A stretch of DNA of 64,000 nt, from contig NC_066595.1 of assembly GCF_905475345.1 (NCBI RefSeq), positions 5,518,501 through 5,582,500 on the forward strand, given 5' to 3'. This DNA is from Vespula vulgaris (Eukaryota > Arthropoda > Insecta > Hymenoptera > Vespidae). Position numbers and translations under genes: made by a program. The notes under the pieces are model-generated. The model was given only the letters and a program-made list of their open reading frames with translations, ran no database searches and was not told the DNA's origin. Shown here in pieces: positions 41,666 to 57,224 of this stretch (position 1 is the stretch's first letter; each line of letters begins with the position of its first letter).

Positions 41666-44600
41666 GTGCTACACACAACCATTTAGGATTTACGATATTG
41701 AAATATCTTTTCGTTTTCTTCCAAAAATAAATTGCATTAACTTATAAAGTTCTTTGATTGGAAGACATTGCCAGTATCTTCTCAATTTTTGAAGTAGAAT
41801 TTTTCTCAACCTCCTTTTATTTTCCTTTCAAATCGCAATCATATAAAAATATAATTATTAAGATTAAAAGAAATTTTATTATATCTTTATTCGAAATTGC
41901 AAAACTCTTGGACTTTTCTCTTATCGCAAGATATAACGCTTGAATTTGATTTTAATCGTTTTGACTGTCGAAGATATTCGTTTATTGCGAACTTTTTAGA
42001 ATAAATATTATTTATATAATATTTTTCTTTCGATGTTATAAATATCGAAAGGATAATACCAAACGATAAAGGATAACCAGACGATTTACATTACAAAGTT
42101 ATAAAAATTGTCAGAGACGATAATGATATAGAAATAAAAAAATTTGCATCGAAAGGAAAGGCCTTGACACGTGTCCTTTGTCCTTAAGTCTCCCTCTTGT
42201 TCCAAAGTAAGGAAGAAGAAGGAGAAGAAGAAGAAGAAGAAGAAGAAGAAGATGGAGAAGAGGAAAAAAAGAACAAAAAAAGAAAGGAAAAATAGGATCT
42301 TGGCGAGCGAAGGGATTGGGCACCGTCGATGAAGGGTCGAAACGGCAATGTCTCGAAACGAGATGGTTCGTCCGTTTTAGCCTCGTGGAAGCTCGTTGAC
42401 CCTTTTCCTCGTCAACGTGCTGCCTAATCGCCCTTAAAGACTCTTCGAGAAATGATGAATCGGTCGTTTAACGAGGGTTCGTCAACCTCCTCTCTCCGAT
42501 AAAAGTTACCTCTAATAGTCGGGAGACTGTATCGGCTTACCAATCATTGATTTTCTACATGATGAAAATGCCATTTACTATTGAAAGCTAAATTTCGAAT
42601 GTTCCATTCGTAACGAAACGTCATTACCCTTTTTACTCTCATATTTTCTTTTCCCTTTATGCGAATTAACGAGTTAACTTACGAATAATAACGATTAGTT
42701 AATCCTTTTAATTCTATAATACTCGATATTAGATTTTAATGAATTTTTATTAATTCGTTTTATTTTTCATCAATATCGCACATCTTTTTTGTTCTATATC
42801 GAATCGATACGTATGTAGATAGGTATGTAATTCTTTGTAATTGTTCGTAGAAGATAAAATAAACTCGTCAGTTCGTACAGATTAATATCGAAAGGATAAG
42901 GATAAGAGAATACAAATGGAAAATAATAATAATGTTCATGGGATATTTTATGGTTTCTAAAGTGTAAGAAAAGGAAAATGTAAAGGAAAGATAATGTATA
43001 ATATATATCTATACATACATATGTATATGCATATATACAAATGGTAGATCGATAAGTATATTCAGTATACTTGATAAAATATGTACTCTAAGTCAGACAT
43101 GGGTAAGTGACAATGAATGATTACAATGTACAAAGTGCTTACAACCTGTTCGTATTTGAATGCAGAACAATACATTGAACTAAATACTTCGTTGTCATGT
43201 ATCTAGACGAAGGCACAGCTGGGACTTTCTAGAAATGATGAGATGATATTAAGGGAAAGGAAAATATGAATTAATTATTAATATTAACGAAGAAACAGAA
43301 ATACGTAAGATTGTCATCGAACAAGTTATCGACTTTAATAACTCTTGGAAAATAGCATTTGCATTGTATTAAAACGATCCAACTTGGACAAAGGTAGTAT
43401 CCTCCTCTTCTCTTCGAATAGCCCGGAGGTTTCATTGTTTTCCTATCCCGTCGGTGGATGTTAATTTAAGTTATATTCGCGTGAAATACGAGAGAGAGAA
43501 ACTCGGATATCTCTCAATCGTTATGAAATATGAAACGTAACAGGACGAGAAGTTAAATTAATATCGTTCTAACATAACGAGGAGAAGAAATCAAAAACTT
43601 CTTTTTAAGATATTATATTAAATACGAAATTAATCGAGATTGTTGATTTTACTGGATTTAATAACAGAACATGGATTGTGAAGAATAGAACGTATATTAT
43701 TTTAGTCTTATTCAAATAAATTACGAAAAAAGAAAAAAAAGAATAAGGAAGAGTTGAAAAAATAAAATTCATATATATATATGTGTATACATATGTATCA
43801 GCGAACGAAATTGGACGAAAGGTTCGTCCTCAAAAAAAAAAAAGAAAAAAAAGGAAAAAGAAGAAAAAAAAGAGATGGATCGAATGAAAAATTTTTGTCT
43901 TTCGGTGAAAATATTCGCAGACGAACGAAAATATATCGTAAAGGAAAAATGAGATGTAATACGATAACGTATAACTGCGGAATATTAAATTATTAAACGA
44001 AGAATTTAAAACGATTATAAAAAAAAAAGAAAGAAAAAAAATTCCACACACACGCAGTTAAATTTGATTCACATTTAAGGTGATAGATAATGGATACGAA
44101 ATGTTTCAAACCTCTAACCTATCTACTTCAAAGAAGGATGATTCTCATTTCGTTACTTTCTTTTTGATTAATACGCAAAATCGAAATAATCGATGATATC
44201 ATTTTTACTTAATTTTTTTTCTCTCGAAGGACAAATGCTACCGATTCGAAGCAAACGTCAATTACGAATCGGTGATTCGTGTAATTGCTGCATTCGTGGG
44301 ACTTGCTAAATCGTCATCCTTCGGTGATCGTTGTGGGAGGACACACCGAGTGGAATATCGTAATTTGAGGAGAAATAGGAGACAGAGACAGAGAGACAGA
44401 GAGAGAAAAAGAGAGAGAGAGAGAGAGAGAAATAGAGAGACAGAGAGAGAATGAGAAGGTCTTGTAATACGACGATACACCGCAGGAAACGGAAAGGATA
44501 TACCTTTCCTCGTAACGCGAGAACGACGCTGTTCGAAGATTCGCCGAATCGACGAATTTTCTTATAGAAGAAAATTCGATTTTTCTCGACGATTGAATTC

Positions 44601-47600
44601 TTCCAATTTTGTCGACTTTCCTCCTTTCCTCCTTTTCTCCTTTTTAAGATCGTACGATACCATGTTTAACTGTCTGTAACGTCATGTAACTGTTTCATTA
44701 TGTTATTTCATTTTTCTACTAAAAAATATATTATATACTCGAAGTTTAATATTTGTTTAACATGTACTGTATTTAATATAAAGTATAATTATACCGATTT
44801 AAATTATATTACAATTTTTAGATCGTACAATATTTTTTAAGACTCGGAAAAAAAGACTTTGATTATCTGTATGGAGAGTTAAATATAAAATTTGCGTTGG
44901 AATGTTCTTTTAGTGAAATGTTATAATTAATATAACACATATTTTTTATATATTTGCAATTTAATATATCCAAAGTTAAAAAAAGAAAAAGCAAGAATAA
45001 AAGAAAACCATTTTTATGAAATGTAAATTGGGTAAAAGTCACAGTACGATTAAAAGTATTGCTTTACAGTTCTTATGAGAACAAAGAAACTGTCGTCATC
45101 GTTCGTTGATCATCGTGGGAGGATATATCGCGAAGAGTATCGTAATTTGAAGAGGGACATGGGAGAGCGAACAAATACCGTTCAGAGTAAGAAACGAAAA
45201 GGAAGTGAATGTATTTATATTTATTTTCCCATCTGATAAACCAACGTTTCGAATTCTGAATAAGAAAATACAGTAAAACTGATACGCTTCTCTGATAGAC
45301 TAAATTTAGTTTGGGTCGGTTAACTTATCAAATTTCACCTTTACAAAATATACCCAATATACTAGTAATACTTAAAGCTCGTCTTAATCTATTTTACTAT
45401 TATAATATAAATATTATTATCATGATTAATCTTCTAATAAAAAACTCACAAAATAACAATTTCATTTATCAAGGAATAAGATATTTTCTTTTTTTTTCTA
45501 ATATCATTTACATCTTTTCATATACATAGCTATATCAAGCACTTAACTCCGATATGAAAACTATTTCATCACTGATCGATATTGAATAAAATTTAATATA
45601 ATTTCATATAATTCAAGAAAATTATACACACCCTCCGAGATAGTAATCAGAGAATCATTAAGAAGAGAAATAAAATGGCGATTATCGTTGCTTCAGTCAG
45701 ATAAGAAATGATAAACGATAGACGATATTTATTTAAAAGGTGTGACGTTTCCGCGACCTGCATACATCGTTCTGAATGAAACAAAAAAAAAAAAAATGAA
45801 AAGAAAAAAGGAAAAAAAAGAAGAAAAAGAATAAATAAATTCGAGTCGACTCATCGCGTCGCGATATTCCATTTCGTTAGATCGCGAGGGGTCGGTATAA
45901 CCGCATTAGTCAAGCTGTCGTGGTTCCGTTCGAGGTCACTCGGTCGTCATCAGCTTTGACAAGACCTGCAGGGATGCAATAATTTCATATTTCTCGAAGT
46001 GCGAGGTGATCCATCAAGTTCCAATGCCTTCTAGCCTTCGCGTTTCATGATTAATAAAGATACGCGTGAACGTACCAGCTCCCAATGTAATTCTTCATCG
46101 TTAAACCTCACTACGAGTTTGCGTACGGTCACGGTCATTAATAGCGCTGACTATTTCTTGTTGCTTTCTCAAAAAAGGAAAAGAAGAAAAAAAAAGACAA
46201 AGCAAAGGGAATCTAAGAAAATTTTTATACAATAAATATATCCCTCAAATAAATTCCAATAAATATATGGCTATATCTTTTATCGTTTTATTTTCTATTT
46301 GTAATTATTATTAGAATTAAAATAAATTTCATAAAGAGTTATATTCGATCAAAAATCTATGAGATCATTAAGAAAGATTTTTAAAAGTTTTGTAATATAA
46401 TTACAGCAGAAATCTTAACGAATTCGATAATATAAAATTAATGTAAAATTAATCATTGATAAGAAATTAATTATTAAATAAAAAATCCTATCAAAAAATT
46501 ATGATTGATACTCCTAATCATCCGACTATATTTCTTACGAATACACAAAAAAAAAAGGTAAAAAAAGAATCTTTACCATCGAGATTTGTATCGAACTCTT
46601 GTCATTGGTAAAAAGGTATTATAGGAGAATGCTACGAGCGATCTGTTAAGAGCTTGTCTGTTGTAGAATAGAACTTGGAACGTGTGACGGTGATCGATGA
46701 CCGAATAAAAATCTGAACGGCAACAGCCCCTTGAATATTCGATATCTGATTCTATCGTTGCTGCTACCGCAGGATCGAAACGATTAGAACGATGGTTTTG
46801 AAAGTGTGAGAAAGAGGAGACGTAGAAAAAGTCAAAGGACGAGTCACACAGAGTGGGTAGAATCAAATGGGAGGAGCACGATTCGTCGAGTCTCGTCAAC
46901 AGCGAATTCGTACTGCCTTTGTGCTCTCATCAACCGACTTGACAGACCATCGGGGTTGAATCAAGGGAAGAAAAAGAAAAGAGTAGTGAAGGAGAAAGAA
47001 GATGACAACAACAACACAAAAAAAAAAGAAAAAAAATGTATAAGAGACAATCACGAGGGAAAGAATGAAAGAAAGGACGGCCTGTGACCTCGTTGTAAGA
47101 AATATTATCGAGGTATGTCAACCTTGTGTTACGAATAAAAACGATCGAAGAAGAAAGTTCTATAGAGCACTCGTTTCTTTCTTTTTACGTTTTAACTTTC
47201 TTCTATAACGTTTCATCGATCTGAATTAAGATTTTTCTATTCTTTTTATTTACTTTTTTTTTTATCGAGAAACAACTTTTTATGAATTTGTCGAATACCC
47301 CACCTCGAAAATATTCGTCAGTTTTTTCTTCAAAATTTTAATTTTGTCTTATTTCGAATGTATCAGGCATTGGATCAATGATACATATTCAAAGGAAATA
47401 TATTGAAAGATATTTGATGTTGTTACGAATGATAAAGATTACAAATTTTGTAGAGCTATTTCTTCTAACTTTCTTCTAAATTGTTTCAAAACTTCATGTG
47501 AATTAAGATTTGTTCATTTGATGTCAATTTAATCGAGAGAGAAAAAAAAAAGAACAAACATTTCGCGAATGCGAAAGTGGAGCAATTTGAATACGAGATC

Positions 47601-50600
47601 GATCATCAAAAAAATAAGTTTAAATTTAATAAAATTCGATCGAACAATTTATTCGATATAAGTGTACATTACTTCGATATTTCGATTTGATCCTATTTCA
47701 AATACGATATAATATATCATGGGTTGAATTTCGATAATCAAAATGAACGATTGAAAGAAGTATTATTTATAAATTTGTCCGTTTCCTCTTTGCATCAAGG
47801 TAGGGAAAACGATCGATCGTAAGAGAGGGCTATAATTGGGAGGGAAAGACCGGTGGTCCTGTCTGGCTCCCTTCGTTCGGGATCAAAGTATTACAACGAC
47901 GGTGCTCCAGCTCCATTGTTAGCGAATGCACAACAACAGGGTGGTCTCCATTGTGATTCGCCAATGGTGAGGTCGCCGTGTGTTTCGGTGAAGCTCGCTG
48001 TTTCGGCCCGTTGCCCTTAACCCGTGGCCCTTCCTTGCTTCGTTCACTCGCCTAACCTAAACAGGATAGGATAGCTAGGATACTCTCTGTCTATAGGGAG
48101 ACTGAGAACGAGCTAGGGATATAGGAAAAGGAAGAATGGAAGAGATCACGTTGGGAACATCGTCGATTCCGTTCTGCTCTTCTTTTCGCTTTATCCTCGT
48201 AAGGCGACAGATGGTTGGACAAGAGCGCTTCGTTTGCTGATTCCAGAGGGAACACTCTACCTGTTTCATTCTCCTTCTCTTTTATTTTTCTCTTTTCTAT
48301 CGACGCTCTTTAGGGGAATACGTATCGTAGGAAAAATTCAAAGTAATAATAATTACGTCTTATGATACATACAATATTTTGAGCTAAACCGACGTTGAAA
48401 GACATGATCGATGTACGCATTTGGTCGTAATAATATTTCAAAGCTTTTAGAAATTGGATAATATTGTATAAAACGATGGAAAATATTCTTTTATGATCAA
48501 CGAAAACTTATGCGTTTTATTTTCCTTTAATACGACGTATTTTCTAAACTCTATGATTAAAAAAAAAAAAAAATACTATACACTGTTTCGTTTAACGAAG
48601 TATCACAAATTTGCGAATTAAAATTCATAAGAATTATTATGGATTTTTATCTATCGAATTTATCCTATAGATAAATTTCCATCGACTTAACGTGGAAGTA
48701 AAGATTTTATTCAATGTTTTAAATTGTCTGAGGTAGGATGTGTACACAATGTTTTCCTTTATTTTTTACCCCAAATGAAACGCTTGCGTGTAATGGAATA
48801 CAAAACAACGGTCACGACGAACGACGATGACAGAGCGTCTCCGTTGATTCGAGTATTTGTTCCTGTCAATCAAAACGATCCAGCATCCGACGTGAAAAGC
48901 GCTAGGGGTGGATCGACCGTGTGCACGCACGTCGTTTAGCCTGATTACTGATATATCAGAGAGACGCCATTGGTGACTCGTCGTGCACAGCCTTAATCTA
49001 CTTCAAACTCTCAACCGCAATTTTTGATCCATCCTCTTCCTTCCCCTATTCCTCAATATCTTCTTTTTTACCGAAATAATCCCCGTAGAGAATGTATAGT
49101 ATCCACTTTTCCAAATTGCACTTTGAGTAATTTTTAATAAGCGCCATTTTATTTATCCCTTTTGACAACTTCGAGATATCATTCCGATATTTTTATCACG
49201 TTTTAACAATCTCACGAGTATTATTACGTAGCGAATAAAAAGAAGCGATTGGTTATTATTTTTGGGTTATTCTATCTTCTTTATAATTATTTCAATAATA
49301 ATAATAATAATAATAATCGGATATTTCTTTTTGTAATAATAAATCAAAACGAAAGACAAAAAAGAAAGAAGTATTACTATTTGGTATAATAAAATATAAC
49401 TTATTATGCAAATTTTGATAGAGTCAAAGAAAAAAAAAGAAAAGAAAAACGGTATTGCAAATAATTTTGTATGCATAATATTAATCAATAAAATCTTTTA
49501 GTTAAAAACTTATTTATTATGTTATCAGTTAAGATAAAAAAAAATGTAATGCAACATGGATTTTAGTCAATATCGGCCTTGAAGTTTTCTGAATATATTT
49601 TCTATATTTATAATACGGTATTAAAAAATAAAAGGATCGTTTAAAGAACAAATATAGATAGTTTTCGATAAAATACGTGCGTCGCAGTTTTGAAAGAGCG
49701 CCAACGACAGGACGATAATCGTACTTTCGCAGGGAGAATCGTGGAAGATCTCATCTTTAATCCCAATGCGTCCATTTTCCTATGTATACGATCCAATAGT
49801 CGTAAAGGGTAATTCGCGAGCGTCCATCGACGGACGTCGCGTTTCAAAACGACCTGGAACCCGTTACGCAACATTAATTTTAAACGTCGCTTTGGTTAGG
49901 AGAGTAACCATAAAGTCACAAAATTAATTATATACATATATATAGGTATACTCTTTTGAGTAACTTTTTTATTTAGGACGAACGAATTACTCAGGAAACT
50001 TCGTGAATGAGTCGAGAACAAATTAATCTATCTCTATAAAATGAAAATGTCGATAATTTTCAATGACAATCGATCTAATAAAAAGATGTAATAAAAACTC
50101 TTCAAGGATAATCAGATTTTATATAATTATCTTATAAATCTTGTTAGAATCGATAATAATCATATTTTATAATTGTTTTCACGATATTATATTATTCAAT
50201 TATTTTGTGTTACTTTGGACGTTTGATATTTAACAAAAGCTTCAGTATAAAATATTCGAGAATAATACAATATAAAATACAAAATAAAATATTACATATA
50301 TTTAAGAAAATCCTTGATATAAAAATGTACGTATTTCATAAATCCGTTAGAGATTTATCGAATGAAAAATTTCCATTACAATAATAAATTCCATGCCTTC
50401 GATGAATGATCGGAGAGATAAGCTATCATTTTGTCCACACTGTGTATATTAGGAGATACGATACGTTTTTAATGGAAAACAATCGATAGTAATAAAGATC
50501 GTAATAGGTTTCCTTTACCAAAAGGGAACGTCGTCGTTTTTAAGCAGTGAATCACTAGTACCGTAGACGGTGAATGACGAAGGACAAAGAAATTCAATTC

Positions 50601-52000
50601 TTAGACCATGCCTTTAAAAAGATGACGACGACATCTTCGCGACCGAGCATCTTTAATAACTTTTAGAAGTAATTCAATGAGAGGTTTAAACCTCCGTAAA
50701 AAGGCATAAGTGGATCCAAGTATAGGGGAGTAGTAAAGCTTCAAAAAAAGGGACAAGACTAAGGGTTGAACCATCGTTGAAAAGTGAAGAAAGATCTTTC
50801 AAATCCTCTTTCTTTTTCTTCTTTTTCTTTTTCTTCTTATTCTTCTTATTATTATAATTATGATTAGTTATTTTTTTTTTTACTATTACTGATATCGATC
50901 ATATCTCGTATTGAATTATTGCCACTACGTTTTATTTCGTTTCTTATTTGAAAGAACTTTTTTTTGCCCACCGAAAGTAAACTCTTTGTTTCTTTTTCTC
51001 TCTCATTCTTCCCATACCCTCTACCCCCGAAGAGAAGTTGAAAAAAATATGCTCGGGGGCCAAGTTTAATCCCATTAAAACGTTTCACCATGAGATATTT
51101 TTTTTTCTCTTTCTCTTACTCTTCCTCTTTCTCTCTCCTTTTTGAAAGAATTCCAAGCAATTTAATAAAATAAACGAACGGAGTTTCAGTCGAACGAGAG
51201 AGTATCCGATCGCATTTTTCTTGTTATTTTATTATGTTTATTCGGGCATAAACCATTGGAAAAATATAATCCTTGTAACAATATTTGCTTATTTCTCGGC
51301 TCAAACGTAACCACAATATTTTTCTTTTCGCATCAGGAATATTCTTCTTTCCAAACAGAATGGTTTTGTGAAAAAAATGTTAAAATTGTCGAGTGGATAT
51401 ATACATACGTATTTAAGTACCTAGATATATACATATATAGATATTATGTATCTGTTACGTATACTCGACAAATATCATATAGGATGAAAACTCGATAAAT
51501 ATTATATAGGTAAAAATTAGAATTCGTTTGATTCGAAAGAGGATAATCGAGGTTGTACGTTACGGTCTTTCACGGAGCTGTCTTGGATCATAACGCGATT
51601 TGTGGACGATAAATCGGTACCGTTAAAAATAAAAACAAAAAAAAAGCTCAACATGCTTCCGTTTATGGGGAACATGGTCGATCAGTTTCTCTCTTTCTCT
51701 CTCTCTCTGTCTGTCTTTCTTTTTCTCTCTTTCTCTCTTTCTCTCTCCCGCGAGGAAGCAACTCGTTGCTTTTTCTCTGGTCATTGAAGCGAGCGGCTCT
51801 TTGGGTCTTTTGATGGTTGACACGCCGCCAGCTTATCTCTAATTTTTCACCACAGGGTGCTCCATTCTTGATGCTTCATAAAAAACGTTTTAACCTTCGA
51901 TTGAACGAAAAAAGAAGAAGAAAAAGAATCCTCCTCGATTTAATCCTATTTATAAATCTTGTTACTTACTAATAAAGAAATAAAAAGAAAGAAAAAAAGA
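41666..52000. other. Non-coding, mostly AT-rich stretch
   Basis: GAA repeat at 42213-42252, GA tract at 44385-44452, the 44311/45093 duplicated sequence, and GC-elevated islands at 45840-46160, 46570-46960 and 47810-48250. Small ORFs are unsupported by splice sites or family resemblance. Confidence 0.55.
44311..45167 (+). repeat. Two diverged copies of a roughly 75-bp sequence
   Basis: Copies at 44311-44384 and 45093-45167 share TCGTCATC.TTCG.TGATC, then GTGGGAGGA, then TATCGTAATTTGA.GAG, at roughly three quarters identity by eye. They lie 780 bp apart in the same orientation. Neither has convincing coding potential. Confidence 0.6.
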
Positions 52001-53340
52001 GACGAATTAAAGAGAATATCTAGAGCCTCATGAAGAACGTTTTTAATCTACAAAGAAGAAAATCTTCGAATCGCACAAACGCGCACAATTCTATTTATAA
52101 ATATTATTAATATTAAATAACACGTATTGATATAAGCGTTGTGGTGTTGATTCATAAATTAATGTCGTTATAAGTAAGAAGTTTATTAGGATAAAACAGT
52201 ACTTATTTTAGGATCAAGGGTAATATTTAAGAAAAAAGAAAAAGGAGAGAAAAAGAGAAGAGACTTAATTTTCAAGATTAATCGTATACCGAACGAATTA
52301 AAGAGAAGTTCGAGAGAGTGGTGGTTCGGGCAAACGAGTTTAATGCAGAGCATGATCATTCGGGCGAACGAGGATGAAACGGTTAACGTAAACATAATTG
52401 GGAACAACATTTAAACGAAGTTGCCGAGTCGAGTTTACACGATTACGCGACTCCCAAAGTCCCAAATCGTCCCTTTTCCTTTTCATCCTTTCCTATCCTT
52501 CCACCAACACTTCCGTCGCCTCGGTCCCTTCCCCTTTTCGACTCCCCCTAATTATTTTGTTTCCGTAGTCGTGGAGACAAACGAGCGTTACCGATGTGGG
52601 GTCGTAGCGTCGACGTTCGCGACCCAAGTCTCTCGATTTGGAAACATCCCTCTGAGGGATGCTGGTTAGGCAACGTTTCACCGCGAATTTAAAAGGTTTT
52701 TGACTAAATAGAAATCGAGTTCGAACAGGCAATAAATCTACTATTTTACGTGATTCCAATTCTTCTTCTTCTATTTCTTCTTCCTCTTTTATTTATTTTT
52801 TTATTTTTTAAAACAGCTCCTTTCAACATCGTAAAAGTAGAGATTTATTATGTCGAGGTATAATTAATCTACGCGTGTAAAAAGTAATAGACTGCAAGAT
52901 GAGTAACGTATGTAGGATACGAGAAAAATAATTATATGATAATAAATTAAGCTAGGGTACAAAAGGAAACATTTTCGATTAGAAGATTAATTGAGTAAAA
53001 TAAGAAAATTAAAAAAGATATAAAGACATATATGATAATAATGTTAAAAAAAAAGCTTCGGTTAAAAAAAGATAAAGAGAAGAAACAGGGGATATTACGA
53101 TTAGATTTATCTAAGCTCGAAGTTAGGAAACATAATGCCAGTACGGGTTAGAGAGTTCGACGTGAGACCATTTAAACGTCTTGAAATCGGCTCACCAAGT
53201 CGAAAACCCTCGGCAAGGATTCGATGAAGCGATGAAACGTGCCACGAATGTAAGGAGACACTGAAGTCGACGTTAAACAGATATGTCTCGATAATAGTAG
53301 CTGGTCCCGGATTCGAAAGTACTCCACGTTTTGCTTAAGA

Positions 53341-53455
53341 GATAGAGAGAGATAGACGGATAGATAGATAGATAGATAGATATATATATAAGTAGAGAGA
53401 CAGAGAGATACAGCGAAAGGGAGAGAAAGAGAGGAAGAGAGAGAAATAGAGAGGG
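53341..53455 (+). repeat. GATA/GA compound repeat
   Basis: GAGA, (GATA)6, a short TA run, then GAGA/GACA. Translations crossing it are artefacts. Confidence 0.93.
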
Positions 53456-54996
53456 GTTCTCCTCCTCGATGTCTCTTCGTAGTGAGAACCGTGCGATGGC
53501 GCAAATTGAATTACCGTTGTCGTTGAGATGCGAGAGAAACGGATAAGTAGATAACGCGATTAATGCGCCGACACAGCAGATCGAAATCCTCTGGCTTTCA
53601 TCGAACTTCGATCCCATGTTCGCTCGAGTCTTCTCCTTTTTTTTTATTTTTATTTTTCGTCTTCTTTCTTTCTCAATCCTTTTCGAAATATGCATCTCGT
53701 CCTCGGATGCATGAAACTCCTTTTGTAAATATATTTAAAAATTTTTCTGGAGATCGAAATGAACAATGTTAGGTATTATTTAATTATTATTGAGTAAATA
53801 TTGAAATGGATGTAATGGGAAAATTACGTTTTTGTTATTCTTTCTTTTTTTCTTCTTTTGTACGATACTCAAGAGTACAATTCATTGTACAATTCATATT
53901 TAATTTTGGATATAAAATTTGTCGAGAATATTGCAGCTAACATGGCACACCTGTTTCGATGAAATAGTTGAAAAAGAATTCGTGGAATGGCCCCGAGCGA
54001 ACGATTATTATGAAATATTATCGAGGGGATAATATCGGCGAGAAATCTTGCATAATTATTTTTCATAAAATTATTTACGATAAATTTATAATATTTCAAT
54101 CGTTAAAAAAAATGTATGTAATATATACAAATTAATAAATTGTTGTTTATATATTATTATTATTATTACGGAGAATCAATAATAATAATTTATACGAAAA
54201 GGTGGTACAAGCGTTTCACGACTTATAGACGTTGTATATATAAGTACATACGTATATATATGTCTCTCTCTCTCTCTCTTTATATATATATATATTGATA
54301 TATACTATCTATGTATGTATGCATATATTCCTATCGTGATATAATCAGAAGCGATTAATTACGACGACGCGATAACGCAATGAACTGCGGGAGACATTCC
54401 GGCACGTGCACTCGAACGTGATGCCGTGCATGAATGCATATTACATGGAAATCGAAAGTAGAAATTTATAGAGATCCGATAGAAAGTTCTCTGATTCATG
54501 GTTAGAGGTGTAAAGAATATAAACAAAAGTTGTTTGTGTAATTTCCAATTTTATAAAAAAAGAAACAAAAAAAGGAACAAGAAAAAAAATAACGTAAAAG
54601 AAAAAACAGACAAACGAATAAAAATAATAAAGAAATAAACAAATGAGTAATTTCTCGTTAATAATAATATAAGAAAAAAAAAAAAGGAAGGAAAGCAAGA
54701 AAAAGAAGAAGAAAAAAGATAATTGTACGATTAGCGATCACGATATAAAAGAATACGATAACTACGCGTGGAAACGTAAAGGGAGGATAAAAAATTGAAA
54801 CAGAAAGAAAAAGATTATTGTCCAGGATAATTTCCGGTCATGAGCGTTAGCCAATTCGTGGATGCGTTTCGTTCTTGGTCCTTATTTTTACCAAAGGACT
54901 ATTTGTTCCACGCAACGCGTAAATTACGGGCAATCGGGGTTCGACGAGAGGGAAGGTCGAGCAACGACGCTCCATTGCTTCACCACTATCGTCCAT

Positions 54997-55000
<4 letters not shown>

Positions 55001-55047
<47 letters not shown>
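55001..55047 (+). repeat. (TA)n microsatellite
   Basis: Perfect TA run of about 23 units. Confidence 0.95.
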
Positions 55048-55057
<10 letters not shown>

Positions 55058-57187
55058 TAGACATATATATCTCAAAGACGAAGAAATTTCACGAGCGTGC
55101 CTCAAGGCTACTGCTCCGAAGCACGTCACGCTTCAACGAACTTCTTGCGACCTATTCCCTTTTGTACTCGTCGTATTCGCGAGTCTTTACCTTCTTCTCT
55201 CACCCCACTCCATCCTAACTTTACTCACCCCTCCCTCCTTCCCTCACCCTCATCTCTCTTTCTCCATTTTCTTTCTCTTCTCTCTTATCGTTGTTCCCTT
55301 CGTTAAAACGGCCCTACGTATAGCTTGTGAAAAACTATGCTTTACCTACTTCCTCTTTAATTAATCCCTCTTCCCTAACGATTTACTTTTCAAGAAGACG
55401 TATCCATTAAAATAATTTTCTTTGATTGTATCCTAGTAATAAGGACGTTGTACTCTACGAGTAATTATTTGATTTTATTAAAAAAAAAAAAAAAAAAAAA
55501 GGGAAAAAAGGAATAAGAAACTTCTTTTATTGTAATAAAGTTTGTTTCTGTTTCTTTATTCTTTTTTTTTTCTTTTTTCTTAGTACAAGGTGATTTTTCT
55601 TTTAACGACACTTATTTTTAGCGTTATATATTCATACGAATAAGGTAGAAATATTTAAGAGTATGGTATTTAAATACTTGGAATATTTGGGGTGTGGCAT
55701 TAGAGAACTCATTAGAGATTCGTCACTTCTATTAAAAGGGGTAAGATCTTCTAAAAAAATTTCTAATAGAGCATTTCTGTAGACGATTAGCATACTTGAA
55801 TTTTTATTTCTTTACAGAATATATAGAGATATTTTTATTATATGACTTATAGATCGTCGCATTAAATGTTTCTAACTAAAATATCTCTTCTATTTTTAAT
55901 ATAAAAAAAGGGCGAAGGAAAGAAATTTTTAATTCTTTTTTTATTTAATTTCAAAACTACTGAAAATTATTTCGACCAATATAAAATTTTTCTCAAGGTC
56001 CGTCTATATTTACGAAGATGATGAATTTTTATTCTTTCTGTTAATCATTTTTAATGACGAAGGTCTATTATGCACCTTCTTAAATGAAAGAACAACAAGT
56101 AGAAGAACGCATGTCTCACGCGATCGAAGAAGATACAAAGGAAAATAAAGAAGGAGAACCTTGTCTCACCTGGTTGTTCGCAAGCAATTAATAAGAGGAC
56201 TTTTACGTGATAGACACGTGATAGACATAATGCTAAATAAAATTAATTCAATTCGCGTTACATCGTCTAAGTGTAGTTCAACGAATTAGAAAACTTAGGG
56301 GGATGTTTGAAGCATTAAAAATTCAGACGAACTGAAACGTGAAACGTTTCCCTTTACGGATGAGTTCATCTGAGAATGAAAAATTTTTCAAATTTTCTGG
56401 AGGACAAAACATGAATAAAGTTTCGAGGGAGATGATTATGCTAAATATGATAGTATATCCAAACAAAACGATTAGATTCGATGTGTTAGACGTGATAAGT
56501 GATTTCACGAAGGGTGGTGTTCAATATTTATAGATTTATGTGACCTCTGAATAAATTTTCTTCTATGTTGAAAACTTTTTTTATTACTTGGGCCATGATC
56601 CTTTCCGAGTCATTAATAATCTCATTGGGACGATTCGAATGAGACGACATTTTTTGTATCGTATGGGGTAATGATTCCTTTCCTTTTTCTTTTTTTTTTT
56701 TAATATATATACAAAACTCTAGAATTATTTCTTGGTTTCATTTTAAATAATATTTATACATTTATATCATAATATAGATATAATGTAGACATGACTTATA
56801 TTGTAATATAAATATAATTTAGATACATTACATATAATTTATATCATTTATCTACTTTCACGAATATATTCTCTCTTTTTTCTTTAGATATCCATTAAAT
56901 TTACAGTGCACCGAAGCTTTAAAAAAAAAAAAAAGAAAAAGATAGATTATAAATGTTCGAAAATAGTTTGGATAGAAAAAATATAGATAAAATCGAATCT
57001 GGAATAGATTCGACGTTCGAATAAAGATTAAAAATTATCTATGGGATCAGGAAGAGCAAGAGAATCGTGATGTGTGTAATACACAGGCAGGGCTTAGAGA
57101 AGATTTGACTCGGAGAAGCTTAATTCGCCGTGACTTCGAGTTGATCGTCGACCATTCGGCTCGGTTTAAATTCAAATTTCGCATCCC

Positions 57188-57224
57188 GTCGTTGTCGTCG
57201 TCGTCGTCGTCGTCGTCGTCATCG
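57188..57224 (+). repeat. (TCG)n microsatellite
   Basis: About eleven TCG units. It produces a Ser run in a chance ORF. Confidence 0.93.

Noticed and set aside
46573..47121. Overlapping ORFs on both strands
   Set aside because: Neither frame has splice-bounded, non-repetitive coding character; both end in A-rich runs.
48724..48939. Plus-strand ORF ending ..ASDVKSARGGSTVCTHVV
   Set aside because: The composition is passable, but there is no acceptor or donor in the right place, no family recognised and no partner exon.
52421..52759. GC-elevated plus and minus ORFs
   Set aside because: Both strands are open at once in a CpG-rich island; no exon borders or recognisable protein.
54840..55364. 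174-codon plus-strand ORF
   Set aside because: Crosses a (TA)23 microsatellite and T/C-rich sequence; chance ORF.
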